From Typha latifolia (taxonomy: Eukaryota; Streptophyta; Magnoliopsida; Poales; Typhaceae): DNA of 64,000 bases. The notes beneath the pieces are model-generated. The model saw nothing but the letters and a program-made list of their open reading frames with translations, was not told the DNA's origin and made no database searches. The stretch's first letter is position 1, and each line of letters starts with the position of its first letter. The stretch covers positions 8,381,096 through 8,445,095 of the forward strand of contig CM034100.1 in the NCBI GenBank assembly GCA_019914945.1. The letters are read 5' to 3'. This document shows positions 31,125 to 43,160 of the stretch, piece by piece. Made by a program: the position numbers and the translations under genes.

Positions 31125-32660
31125 AGATAAATTATACTATCAACAAAATAAACTTATTAATATATAAATATCCAAATCTACAATAATATATACTAGACTA
31201 CTACATAATCTAATATGACTCACATAGGCTACAACAAATCATCAAGATACAATACTACAATACCTTCCAATCCATACAACATTTACTATTATACAAGACA
31301 TAGTTTAATATAGTGAAATACAAAAATATACAACATTAATACAATTCAATATCTATATAAACTATCTTCTATACCATCTTACATCTATAATTCACATCAT
31401 CTTTACTATAAAATATCTTCTCAAGATAACTCAAGTCGCTATCACATACTATATATCTAAGTTGGTTAGAAAAAATAAATAAATAAAGTTATGAGCTAAA
31501 GACTCAGTGAATAGACCTTACCTCGAATTAGTGAAACCAAACAGGAAGTAAATTATTTATTGGATAATATGAATCAGAAAGAAGCATCATGTCATGAATG
31601 ACTATATGAATGTATCATCAATAATATAGAAATATATGATAGATATATTGTCAATTCTCAATAACATATAAATAAATCTTGTAGTCATATCATTATCATA
31701 ACTTTCTCATATATAACATATGATACATGCCGACTATAACCATACTATGATATCAAATACAAGCATATGTGATGCATAATAACCAATCGATAATCAGGTA
31801 TATTAGATGATAATAAAATTATATGCATCTTTCAAAATCTCAATCATTAATAACATTATCATACTAGACCACTATGTACGGTCAACAGTCGATACTCGGT
31901 CTCATCATCATGCTTGAAGGCTTATACCATACCCTGCCATCTACAAAGTGTATCTTAATCATAATCATACCCTACCATCCGCTAAGGGTGTCAACATCCA
32001 TTCAGACTAGACAACCTTCTAGCTGAAAGAAACTACGTGAGGAAACTCGTCACATATGCCCTAACAAACAACATATGTCCGAATATCTACTACACATACA
32101 AACTAATGATATCGGACGTGAAGCCACAGGATTGCAATATATCAAGCGATCAATTATCCACCAAGAGCATCCTAACCCTTATGCCCACTCGGGTATCCTC
32201 ACACTTTCTATTAATTATCCTATCAACTAGTTTTCATGCATTTCTTCTAAATAATGGATTATATGTATTTATCTAGTAATATAACAGGTCATGCAACTCA
32301 GAAATTTTGGTGATAAGAAAGTTAAGATAAATATGATATAATGTAGTATTTAATCATATATCTATCACATGCATACTCATGAATCTATATATCATTAGTA
32401 TATTCATATTCAAGATCAGTCTAATCAAATGATTATGCTCAATTGTAATCATCTTTATATATGATCATATAATTATGTTAGACGCCAAAACATATAATAT
32501 AACCTAATTTGGGAAAGACATCTAAGGGATAAGACTACTCATAGTTCAGAAGATACAAAGCGCGTATCCCTCATGTCCGTCAACCAAGTATTGTCATTGT
32601 CAGCAGAGTTGACGGGATCTTAAATAAGGGGTTCAAAATTTAAAAATATTTAAGTACTAT
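31125..32660 (-). mobile_element. Family A repeat, copy 3 (partial)
   Basis: 31530-32660 matches 1-780 and 4600-5500 in the same orientation. 31125-31520 matches the reverse complement of 1919-2330. This copy therefore shows the normal junction between the family A body and its 3' part. The AT-rich and microsatellite half, with the TGTAAC end, is missing. Confidence 0.65.
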
Positions 32661-33195
32661 GACATTAGTTGTTTATTCAATTAGAATCCATTCGTGTGGC
32701 ATTTGATGATTTATTAGGTTTTATTAAATAACTAATTTATATTATATATTAGTTATAATAACATTAATATGTTGTTACTACAATTTATATTTGTTTATTA
32801 AGGACTCTAGTTTCCTTATCATATATTAAACATATAATAATTAATCTCTTTGATATAAAATATAAAACATGAGCTAGCAAAATGCATGGATATAAGAATT
32901 GGATTTGTCATCTAATTATGTTATTAATAAATTTTTCTTGTAAAACATCTATCAAGCTTAGACTAGATTATTCGTCAATATGATAGAAATATATGTAATA
33001 GAGTATCTAGTATGCAGCACAATATAAAGATCATAATTTTAATCATCAATTAAACAAAGTCATGTTTTTCTTGTCATGGTTGGCAAGTTTACACAACGTG
33101 ACTTTATGAATCACTTCTAAGATTGGATGCAAGAGAATAGTAGTGCTTTCTCGATCCATAGTACACTCTCGTAAAAGTTACCATTTTTTCACACA
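32661..33195. other. AT-rich spacer
   Basis: No gene or clear repeat. It may be the further AT-rich body of family A, too diverged to align by eye. Confidence 0.35.
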
Positions 33196-34079
33196 CACAT
33201 ATGTTTCGGTTAAGAACATATCGGTGTTGAATTGGTCTCGATGTCAATTCTAAAAGTTGTTGAGTGGTTGGGGTAGGGCAAGGCATAGAATATGAATTCA
33301 GTGGTAGAATTGGGCAAAGGATGTGTTTGATAGATGATAACAATGAGTAAAAATTATATGGTATTCTATGTCAAATTGTGAAGATTATAAGGGTAGATAA
33401 CTTGGTAAAACAAAAGAAGGGAGGAGGGAGAAGTTGGAATGTTCCTTAGAAACAAAGGGGGCGATCAGTCGGGGAGGAAGGAAGCAATGACACCTCTAGA
33501 TCAAAACTAGATTGCTTAAAACTTAGAGTTAATTGAATAAGGGAGAAAGAGAGTGAAAGATGAAGATAGAAACCAATGATCTTCAAAATAATTAATGCAT
33601 AATCCAAAGGAGTTCTAATCCACGTCCTAAAATAATTAAAGATCCTAATATAAGAAAAACATGTAATGAAATCAAGTTTGAGTAAAATTTGTTGTCGGGC
33701 TTTCAAACGGGGCCAAGGTTATTCGCATGCCTAAGGGGGCTTTTTGCTCTTGGGCTAGAGTGTTTGAAGGCCCTACCTACCCAAGCATTTGAAGGCCTAG
33801 ACCTAAGAGTGGTGATTTTGGGTTGTTTTGGTTCATATCAGCTCACCACACTTCCCTTGCCTTACCCTCAAGGTGAAAGTCATGAGGGCTAACCATAACT
33901 CCAACTAGAGCTCCTACCAAAGCATGTTGGGCTGAGCTTGACTTTGTCTTCGTACAAAGGTTACCAATCCTAAGCTTTGCAACCATTGGGTGCCTATAAT
34001 AACAACAGTTCTTCATATAGCAAGAGGATATAAGTCCACCATTAAATTATGGCATTGGACATGAATCTCTACCCGACAG

Positions 34080-34420
34080 CATAAATTGTTTATCCTTAGC
34101 CTAGTGCCATCGCCGATTGCCACTTCGACGATGTTAGTAGGTTTCCACCTTCAAAACCCAATTTTATTCACCAATCTCTCATCCAAAAGGTTATGTGTAG
34201 TCCCTGAATCGATGAGAATATGTATGCAATGCTTCTTAACCAACCTATCCACTCAAAGAGTCCTTGGTGTGGCAATTCTTAAGTGCGCATGCATAGAGAT
34301 TTTGGCTTGCACTTCTTCCACGTAGTCTTCCAGTGCCTCCTCTAATTTCTCCTCTTCTTCTTTAGCAGCAACAACATCCTTCACATGTCCATCAATCAAT
34401 ATCACGCTTCCTGTCACTTT
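34080..34420 (-). pseudogene. Aspartic protease remnant
   Basis: Minus-strand reading includes ISMHAHLRIATPRT and HILIDSGTTHN, the retropepsin active site, followed by LLDERLVNKIGF. It is directly comparable to the protease of the two larger chromoviruses but ends without the RT-side extension. Confidence 0.7.
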
Positions 34421-35760
34421 TGCACAGTAATTTTCGAGTTTGAAGCATTCATTACATAAAAAATATAGACATTTGACTCGTCTCTCCTCTACCTATGTAG
34501 GTGTTAGAGTCCGAGCAGTAGGTCTAGCCCATCTTTTTACATCATGTGAGATTTAAAAAGGTGGCCTTAGTCCAGAACCAATAGCAGCCCTCTTTAGTCT
34601 AGTAGAAAAGTTATCCTTTGTCGGGTTCAGTTGAACTAGGTAGCTCTCATCTCGGTTGGGTTTAGTAGTTTAGATATAGTTTTGGCATCTTATATATTTC
34701 TTTTCCATGAGTATTATATTTTCATAAGCCTCTTCCAAAGTTTGTCGTCAAAGTGTTTGAACGTCCGCATAAATTTCACTCTACAATCCTGAAATAAAAA
34801 TGCTCTTCAATAATGCATCTGACCATGGTGAGAAGCAATGAGTGCTAATTCAATCGAACTCTTCTTGATATACAAGCATGGTAGTTCTCTAAAATGTCTT
34901 AATGAGAAGAGCATTGAAATCTTCATAAGCCCACATCCACAAATAATTTAGTAATGCCAAAACTAAAGATATCCATCGACCCAAGTTTTTGTGCATGACG
35001 ACAGCTTGGTGCCAATGTAGGGCTGAGCCTTCAAGATGAAAGCTTGAGAACAAGACTTTTTAATCCTCCAGTGTTTCTTAGCCAATTAATTGGATCTCCA
35101 TCATTGAATTTTGGACAATCTAGCCGCATCGCTCAGCCATGGATCCCATGGTTGCCATTCGTATCATATTCTTATCCAGGTCTAACCTGGGATAGTCATG
35201 GCACCCATTCTATGATGGTTTCTCCTCCTTTCAAACTCAGCTCAATGTGGTTCCATGTCTAGCTCCTTTGGCTAATAGTCATCTTCATTGAAATTCTCAA
35301 AATTGTCCTGATTTTCTCGACCGCCGCAGACCGATTCTTGAAAGCCTATGTTTGTTGCTCTTGCCCAACCTAAGCCAGGCAGCAAGGGTTCCATATTCTG
35401 GTTTGGAGGTTTTGAGAGCTCTTTAGGGCCAGTGGTGGGGCTAGAATTGTCGAAGAAAGTGTTGAAGGCATTGGTTGCGGTGTAGCTGTATTGGATAGTT
35501 GAGGTGTGATTAATTTCAAAGCCTTTACATGTCTTTGTGTTGCTTTCACGTTCCTTTGTGTTATGAGTAGTAGTTACTGCATCATGGTTTCTGTCTTTAT
35601 GGAGGGGATTGTATGGCTTGGGGTATTAGGGTATCCTTTGACCTCCCTTCGATTGGATCTAGATTCACAGCGGCCATATCACCCTCCAAGCACGTTGTTC
35701 CTTTCGTATCTTTCTTGATCTTGTGTTCAGCATTGATAGAGCTACAAGGTGGTCTAAGAT
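34421..35760 (-). pseudogene. gag remnant of short gypsy element
   Basis: On the minus strand this region corresponds in position to gag. No continuous frame survives, and recognisable pieces are few (AKVTGSVILIDGHVKD just before the protease). The plus-strand frames at 35044-35917 show no domain and are taken as antisense noise. Confidence 0.5.
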
Positions 35761-36496
35761 TCACTCAGCTTTGATACCAATTGGTATGAACCAACTTAGA
35801 TGGTACTTCAGCTCTAATACCACTTGGTACATTCCGGTTAAGAATGTATTGAGGTTCAATTGGTCTCAATGTCAATTTTGGAAATTATTGGGTGGTTGGG
35901 CTAGGGAAGGCATATAATATAAATATTGTGGTAGAATTGGGCATGTAGTAGGCTATATTGATGATGAGAACTAGAGGAACACGTCGTTGGTGGTGGTGGT
36001 TTGGGCAAAGGATGTGATTTGATAGATATAACATGGGTAAAAGTTATGTGGTATCCTAAGGCAGATTGGGCAGATAATTTATAGGTGTAGATAACGAGGA
36101 GAGAGAAGTCAGATCAATCATTAGGGACGGGGGGGGGCAGTGATAAGTCAACGAGGAAGGAAGCAATGACCTCTCTTGATTAGCCAAAACATAGAGTTAG
36201 TCAAACGAGAGAGAAAGAGAGCAAGAGAGATAAAGATAGAGACAAATAATTCTCAAAATAATCAATGTATAATCCAAAGGGTTTGCCTCAATACCTACTT
36301 ATAGTCTAACCCACATTGTAAAATAACTAAAGAGTCCAAATGCAAGAAAAACAGATAAAGAACTCAAGTTCAAGTAAAATTCGCCATCAGGCGTTCGAAT
36401 GGGGCCAAGGGCGTTCTAATATCTGAAGGGGCTTTATCCTATCGAGTTGGAGCATTCGAACACCTAGACATGAGAGTGGTTATTCTAGCTATTTTG

Positions 36497-36499
36497 GTT

Positions 36500-36560
<61 letters not shown>
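36497..36560. repeat. (TA)n microsatellite at LTR end
   Basis: About 31 uninterrupted TA units. It begins exactly where the other LTR reads GGTTCATATCA, so it may have grown from the LTR terminus. Confidence 0.95.
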
Positions 36561-37417
36561 CACTTGACGTCCTTGGCATTGTTATTTGTACCTTCTAAAA
36601 GGGCCTTGTTCACTAAATTTGTGTAATGCCCCAATTCATATTAAGGGTGAATACAGGAATGAGTCAATGCCACAATTATGTCTTGCAAATTAAATTTTAT
36701 GTACAAAAAATGTAAAGAGAATATCCGGTTATGTTCACACGACTCATACAAAACTATTGCTATGTATATATATTGGCGAATAATCTAATTCAAAAAATCA
36801 CAAAATTCAATCAATTAATATAAATTAATTAATTAAATAAGCTTTATAGATTATAAAATATAATGTTCTATACAAGTTGAGTTTAGTGCAGAATAGTGGA
36901 CGTTGGTCTTATAGGATACATTGACTACCTTTCACATGAAAGGAAGCTGCTAGGCTTTATCAAACTAGAACATACAATACTCTCTCTCAACGTAATAGAA
37001 GACTCAAAAATGTATAAATGAATTGAATATTTATGAAAATGAACAACCACGGTGAAGGGGTGCAAAATTTTGGTTTGGAAAATTATTCATTGTCCTCAAA
37101 AAGAAGCGCTACTTTGCTATTAAAATTGAATTTCAACATATGCATATGATCACATGAATAGAAGCATCTGCTCAAAAAGAACTTCCAAAACCAACCCATG
37201 AATAGTTAAAGCACTCGTCCAGGTATAATTGAAGGTAATTGAACAAAAATCAAATCAGGTAAAAGATAATTTTGGTACTGAAATTTAAAGTCAATTTCTA
37301 TTTACTTCACTTCATAAATTTGAATAGTAAATATATGACATTAAAGTATCCTTTGAACGCTTTCAATTCTATTATTAATCTATCATTAAAGTGTGTAGAC
37401 CCCATTTAAATTTTTAT
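36561..37417. other. AT-rich spacer
   Basis: No domain or RNA gene recognised. Ends with AAAAT just before the next LTR. Confidence 0.4.
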
Positions 37418-37422
37418 AAAAT

Positions 37423-38036
37423 TGATATACTTAGTTAGAGTCTTTTTTTATTACATTAGTTATTTATTTTTATTAAAATAAAATTTCTATAAGTCGCGTT
37501 CGAACACGGTTGGGGGCGCGTTCAAATGCGGTTGGGGGTGCGTTTGAATGCCTGCATCAGGTTCGCAAAATCAGAGAATGTGAAATACGCACTCGAACGC
37601 GGTCGAGCACATTCGAACGTCTACATCAATTTCGCATCAACACAGAACGCCTTTTGTGCATTCAAACACGATTGGACGCGTTCGAACGTGATCAGTAGGA
37701 GTCCACTATAGGGTTAATAATTGTTATTTTGGCTTGTTGGCTAACATTTATAAATGTGTGGATGGCAGCCAAAATTATTATGCTATTGGAATATTGGTTT
37801 CTTATCTCTCTCTATCTTCTCTCTAGTCTCTCTATCCTAATCACCCTCCTCCCTCTTCACCAACCTATCACTTCTACTATTGGAAAGGTCTCTTCTAACT
37901 TCTAATCTCCCTCATCTGTTGAGTCCTCCATCTTCCTTGAGATCTTGACCACTTTTTCCCTTCGTCTTTATCTCTTAAACAACATCAATATCCACCCTTA
38001 TCTCCATTATCATCTATAACCCTAACATCCACTCCA
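37423..38036 (+). mobile_element. 5' LTR, 3'-truncated
   Basis: Matches 42377-43000. Palindrome array 37495-37695, TATA-like ATTTATAAAT at 37746. Homology stops at CATCCACTCCA, after which the gag start codon follows within three bases. The PBS is lost. Confidence 0.85.
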
Positions 38037-38038
38037 TG

Positions 38039-38960
38039 ATGGCATTAACAAGGAGATCAATGGAGAACACACCGACAAGGGAAGACTCAATCCACGATAA
38101 CCCTAACCGTGAGGCCAATTCCTTTGGGGCGACCATAGCAGGACCGAGTCAACCAACGTCCATGGGTATGAACATGGGCTTGGCGGATGAACTTAGGGCC
38201 ATGTTTTAAACATTGCTGCATAGGGTTGATGTCATGCAGAATGATCATAATGCTTTAAAGGAATATGTCATGAATTAATCACCTTCGTCATCTCCTCGAC
38301 AAAGATTGGTACCTCAAGAAGGACTAGTGGTGGGACCACACTGAACTGATACCCCATAGGTCCAGGTGCGACATGTTAATATCAATGATCATCTTTTATC
38401 TATTCCTACACATCATCCCCCACCTTTGATACACAACCCAAGACCGATGATAGTGGAACCCGAGAGGCGTGCGGCACCGATGTGCTTCGTCGATGAAGAG
38501 GATTGGCACTTAGAGGATGATGTTAATCCCTTCAGAGATGGTGATGGACGTGCTCAAGGATTTAGAGGAGATCAACAAGTACAAAGGTTCATACCTAAAC
38601 TAAGGATCTTTCGCGAACCTAACAATGTTATCCGAGGGAGAACTGCACGTTTGGACTTCCCAAAATTTAAAAGTAGAGATCTGATGGATTGGATGCTTCA
38701 TGTGGAATAATACTTTGATTGTCAAGGGACAACGAAGGACGCAAAGGTCCAGATGGCAAGCTTTCATCTCTAAGGAACGATATTGCATTGGTATAGATCG
38801 ACTACCTTTGAGACCTTCTTTTGATGTTAGAGGAGGCACAAGACCCCCCCCCCCCTATTCAAACTCTAACACCTGCCCAGGTGGAGGAGCGAAGAGCGAA
38901 GGGCCTATGCTTTCGATGCGATGAATGTTTCACCCCCGATCATTAGTGTTTCAAATCGAT
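38039..38960 (+). pseudogene. gag
   Basis: 38039-38209 is the N-terminus (MALTRRSMENTPTREDSIHD to DELRAMF, then stop). 38366-38710 holds VEPERRAAPMCFVDEEDWHL to RTARLDFPKF and RDLMDWMLHVE, close to the gag at 28474. Much of the capsid core (after LHWYRS, near 38790) is deleted. A run of 13 C at 38845-38857 encodes prolines, then AKGLCFRCDECFTPDH is the zinc knuckle. Confidence 0.85.
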
Positions 38961-39027
38961 CGGGGATGTGATGCTCATCGATGGTCTCAAGGAGGATGAT
39001 GAGGTTATTGGTGATGGAGAGTGTTGA

Positions 39028-39640
39028 GTGGAGGTCCATGAGGAGGCCATGGAGGAAGATATCCAAGCTGAAATATCGATGCATACATATTCGAGTACTT
39101 CTGCGCCGAGGATATTACGGGTGGACGGACTCGTTAGAAAGCATTGTGTGCACATCCTCATCGATTCCGGGAGTACACATAACTTTCTAGATGAGAGGTT
39201 AGAGAGGAAGTTGGGCTTGGATGCTGAACCGACTGCAGGGTTTGACGTTGCTATTAGAGACGACACGAAGATTAGAGCAGAGAGCTTGTGTCACCGGGTT
39301 GGTATACGGGTGTAAGGACATGACATCATTGTGGACTTGTATCCATTGGCGCTGCAAGGTGCGTATATTGTCCTTGGCACTTAGTGGTTGCAGAGCTTGG
39401 GACCTGTCACTTTTGATTTTCGGAGCATGTGGATGAAATTTAAGCAAGGAAACAAAGATGGTATACAGGTGCAAGAACACGACATTATTGTGGACTTATA
39501 TCCGTTGGCTCTAATCAGTGGTTGCAGAGTTTGGGACCCATCGTTTTTTATTTTTGGAGCATGTGGATGAAATTTAAGCAAGGAAACAAAGATGTGAGGC
39601 TTGATAGCGTTCGGTCTCCGCCAATTCCAACGATGCAGCC
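39028..39640 (+). pseudogene. Aspartic protease with downstream tandem duplication
   Basis: HILIDSGSTHNFLDERLERK keeps the D-S-G triad. The frame ends at 39315 with a stop. After it, 39318-39460 and 39477-39594 are two copies of the same segment (GTGGACTT, TTGCAGAGCTTGGGACC, ACAAAGATG), the second lacking about 25 bp. Confidence 0.85.
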
Positions 39641-40325
39641 GAGGTGGGGCTACCTTGTGCAAGTGATTTGGCCTATCTTCTTCAGTTAGGACCAACAGGA
39701 GATGAGCCCATGATGAGTCTAGATACCACCATTGAGTTATCTAATTTATTAGATAAATTTGCTGGACTGTTTGAGGAACTAAAAGAGTTAGCACTAAGGC
39801 GAATGGCGGACCATCGCGTAAAGATTATACCCGAGGCTGCACCGACAAATGTGAGGCCATATCGGTATCCATTTGTGCAAAAGGAAGTTATCTCCAAGAT
39901 GGTAGCCGAAATATTGGAGTAGGGCCTAATATAACTGTCATAGCTCTTACTCATCGCCCGTATTATTGGTGCGAAGGAATGACGGGACATGACATTTTTG
40001 TGTCGACTATCGGGCACTAAACGCTATCACCGTCAAAAACCGGTATCCCATTCCAGTCATAGAGGAGCTGCTGAATGAGCTTGCAAGGGCGACCATATTC
40101 AGCAAGCTTGACTTGAGGGCCAGGTATCATCAAATTAGAGTTCACCCGACGGATGTGCACAAGACTGCATTTCGGACTCCTGACGGGCACTACGGGTTTC
40201 GGGTTATGCCCTTTGGTCTCACCAATGCTTCAGCTACTTTTCAAGGCCTCATGAATGATATTTTTTAGCCTCTATTGTGAAGGTATGTCTTGGTATTCTT
40301 TGACGACATTTTGGTGTACAGTGGG
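39641..40325 (+). pseudogene. Reverse transcriptase
   Basis: 39644-39922 has LSNLLDKFAGLFEELKELAL and PYRYPFVQKEVISKMVAEI. 40010-40270 reads [57 protein letters not shown] and [14 protein letters not shown]. After two stops come RYVLVFFDDILVYSG with both catalytic Asp. The thumb region after 40325 is deleted. Confidence 0.88.
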
Positions 40326-40329
40326 ATTG

Positions 40330-40925
40330 AAGGTAGCATGGATGATCGCTTGGCAGATCCTTAGTACCACCACAGGATTGCGAGGATTCTTGGGGCTGAC
40401 TAGATATTATTGCCGCGTCATCGTTGAGTATGGCAAGATCACTGCTCCTCTCACTTCTTTGCTAAGGAAAGATTCTTTTAGATGGACGAATGAAGCCACT
40501 ACAGCCTTTGAAAAATTAAAAATAGCAATGACGACGGCGCCTGTTCTAGCTCTACTGGACTTCACGAAAGAGTTCGTCGTGGAATGTGATTCGTCGGGAG
40601 TTGGCATAGGAGTTATACTAATGCAAGGAGGACGTCCCGTAGCCTTTCTTAGCTAGGATTTATCACAAAAATCTCAACAGTTATCGACCTACGAGAGAGA
40701 GATGTTGGGAATTCTGAATGCGGTGACAAAGTGGATGCCTTATTTGATTGGTAGGTGATTTATCATCCGAACCAATCAAAGGAGTCTTCCATACTTTATG
40801 GTATAGCGTATTCACACTCCGGCACAGCAAAGATGGGTCACAAAATTGCTAGGGTATGACTATGAAATTTAAAACAAGAAAGGAATGAAAAATAGAGCGA
40901 TGGATGCACTATCACGCTAACCCGA
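40330..40925 (+). pseudogene. RNase H
   Basis: RGFLGLTRYYCRVIVEYGKI, FRWTNEATTAFEKLKIAM, FVVECDSSGVGIGVILMQ and QLSTYEREMLGILNAV. The D-S-S-G motif and YEREML match the 25942 copy. One stop lies after VAFLS. Confidence 0.85.
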
Positions 40926-41039
40926 TATCGCCGAGCTGGCAGCCTATTCTTCTCATACTTTTCCTTTTCTTGATGAGCTGAGTTATGTATGTACATTTGA
41001 CCCAAATGTTTTAAAATTGTTACAGGAGGTGTTGGATGA

Positions 41040-41950
41040 TCCAGAGCATCATCTAGGGTTGAAGAATCGAGGCGGTTTGCTACTAGACCGTGGATGCATT
41101 CGGGTGCCTGCAAACTCTAGAGATTGGTCATGAGGGTGTCTTGAGGACTTATAGAAGGATATCACAGAGTTGCATGTGGCTAGGATTGAGGCGAGATGTG
41201 AGGAGTTTTGTCTGTGCTTGTGAAGTCTGTCAAAGGGCTAAGGTAATCACATTGAAATTGGCCAGATTACTATAGCCTCTATCGATATCGGACCGTGCTT
41301 GGGAAGACATTTTTATAGATTTCATAGAGGGTCTTCTGCTGGTACGTGGTTATTCTATTATTTTTGTGGTGGTTGACAAATTGAGTAAATATGTGTACTT
41401 TTCTGCATTATCACATCCATTTTTAGCCAAGTCACTGGCTGAAATTTTTATTAGAGATGTTGCTCGGTTGCATGGCATGCCATGCACGATTGTCTCGGAT
41501 CGTGATTATATATTTATGAGCGACTTTTGGATAGAGTTTTTTATATTACAGGGGGCTCGATTGAACTTTAGTTTGATCTACCATCCATAGACGGACGGCC
41601 AAACCGAGGTGGTCAATTGAGACATTGAGCAGTACTTGAGGTGCTTTGTTGGAGAGATGCTGAGATAATGGTTTGAGTTCTTACAATGGGCAGAGTGGAC
41701 TTACAACACTGCCCACCATAGCAGCATTGGCATGACTCCGTTCGAGGTGGTGTATGGGCGCACGGCTCCGACATTATGCGCTTATGATCCAATTGTATCT
41801 GTAGATCGGACGGAGGTGGACTTAGCTTTGATAGATAGAGACGCCAAATTGAGGAGGTTGCGTGCCCATCTTAAATTTGCTCAAAACTGCATGAAGCAAG
41901 TTTATGATCGCAGCCATAGAGAGCAGAAGTTCGACATCGGCAGTTAGGTG
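41040..41950 (+). pseudogene. Integrase
   Basis: HHCC zinc-binding pieces at 41090-41275 (GHEGVLRTYRRISQSCMWLG, CEVCQRAKV). Core: DIFIDFIEGL near 41310, 41366-41590 with VVDKLSKYVYFSALSHPFLA and TIVSDRDYIFMSDFW, then HP-stop-TDGQTEVVN. All three catalytic acidic residues are present but stops interrupt them. 41732-41947 holds VYGRTAPTLCAYD and DRSHREQKFDIGS. Confidence 0.88.
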
Positions 41951-42031
41951 TTCGTGAGGGTGCAACCGTATTGACAGGTGACCTTGTGTCCGATGCGAAA
42001 CTAGAAGTTAGCACATCGCTACTTCGGTCCG

Positions 42032-42349
42032 TTGTGGGTGTTAGAGTGTATTGATTCGGTTGCATATCATTTGGAGCTGTCGAAGTGGTCGAGAGTACAT
42101 CTTGTCTTCCTTGTTTCATTATTGAGGGAGTGGATTGGAGATCATGAGGTTGTTGGATCAGTTCTACTAGAGCCATTGGAGGAGACAGAGATCATAGATC
42201 TAGTTTGTGTACTTGCTAGACGCCGACGACATCATGGTACTAAATTAGAGATAGAGATTATAATCAAGTGGCTTGGCAAGCCATTCGATGTGGCGACATG
42301 GGAGTTGGAAATGGATATCTTGGAGCTTCTCCTCGACTTTACGCCTTGA
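42032..42349 (+). pseudogene. Integrase C-terminal tail with chromodomain
   Basis: One open frame of 105 residues: VLECIDSVAYHLELSKWSRV, then DLVCVLARRRRHHGTKLEIE, IIIKWLGKPFDVATWELEMD to the natural stop FTP. This is the best-kept chromodomain in the window. The tract GTAGGGAAAGCATGGTGGGC before 42377 is the polypurine site. Confidence 0.85.
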
Positions 42350-42376
42350 GAACAAGGTAGGGAAAGCATGGTGGGC

Positions 42377-43160
42377 TGATACACTTAGTTAGCGTCTTTT
42401 CTTATTGCATTAATTATTTGTTTTTATTAAAATAAATTTTCTATAGGTTGTGTTTGAACGTGGTTGGTGGCGTGTTCGATTGCCATTGCGAACGCCGACA
42501 ATAGGGTCGAAAAAATAGAGAACGCAAAATGCATATTCGAATGCGGTCAGGCGTGTTCGAACGTCTACATCAGGGTCACATTGACAGAGAACGTCTTTTG
42601 TGCATTCGAACACAATCGATGGGAGTCCATTAAAATTAGGATTAATAATTATTATTTTGGCTTATTGGCTAGCCTCTATAAAGGTGTGGATGGCAGCCAA
42701 AATTATTATGTTATTGGAATATTAGTTTCTTACCTCTTTATCTTCTCTCTAGTCTCTCTATCCTAATCACCCTCCTCCCTCTTCACCAACCTATCACTTC
42801 TACTATTGGAAAGGTCTCTTCTAACTTCTAATCTCCCTCATCTGTTGAGTCCTCCATCTTCCTTGAGATCTTGACCACTTTTTCCCTTCGTCTTTATCTC
42901 TTAAACAACATCAATATCCACCCTTATCTCCATTATCATTCATAACCCTAACATCCACTCCACCCGTCACCACTACCATCATCCGCACTATATCATGTTT
43001 TCATCCTAGTTTCAGTTCGAATCTACGAAGGACATAAATACAAAAAATGTAGATTAGGAAATTAAGAATTGATCTCACTTGATTTCGTAATTTTTTGACT
43101 ACGGAAGAATATTTTCTCTCCGTTGCGCGGACTTCTTCCTATAATAAATCTATGTTCAAA
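42377..43160 (+). mobile_element. 3' LTR
   Basis: Starts TGATACACTTAGTTAG. Decayed palindromes 42452-42612, TATA box TCTATAAAGG at 42675-42684, CT-rich leader to 42900, ATCCACTCCACCCGTCACCA beyond the point where the 5' LTR is cut. Similarity to the 23466 LTR fades around CCTATAATAAAT near 43142. Confidence 0.85.

Larger units (their letters stand above)
33198..36500 (-). mobile_element. Short non-autonomous gypsy element lacking pol
   Basis: Left LTR 33198-33840 starts TGATATGAACC on the minus strand and is preceded by the polypurine tract GGCAAGGGAAGTGTGGTGAGC-like (33841-33861). The right LTR (35825-36500) matches it: TCGGTTAAGAA, GGTAGAATTGGGCA, GAGGAAGGAAGCAATGAC in both. Between them, about 2 kb holds gag and protease remnants only. 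A degraded PBS area (35770-35830) carries TTGGTATCAAAGC-like text. No RT, integrase or chromodomain. The TSD was not found; the outer end of the right LTR runs into (TA)n. Confidence 0.8.
37423..43160 (+). mobile_element. Chromovirus on the plus strand, near full length, inactive
   Basis: Same family as the 23424-29634 element: LTR starts TGATATACTTAGTTAG (37423) and TGATACACTTAGTTAG (42377). Gag, protease, RT, RNase H, integrase and chromodomain follow in order, with many stops. The 5' LTR lacks its 3' end and PBS; the 3' LTR end is near 43160 but no TSD could be confirmed. A tandem duplication disrupts the protease-RT junction. Confidence 0.88.

Noticed and set aside
35044..35917. Plus-strand frames in the 35 kb region
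   Set aside because: They lie antisense to a decayed gypsy gag and show no domain.
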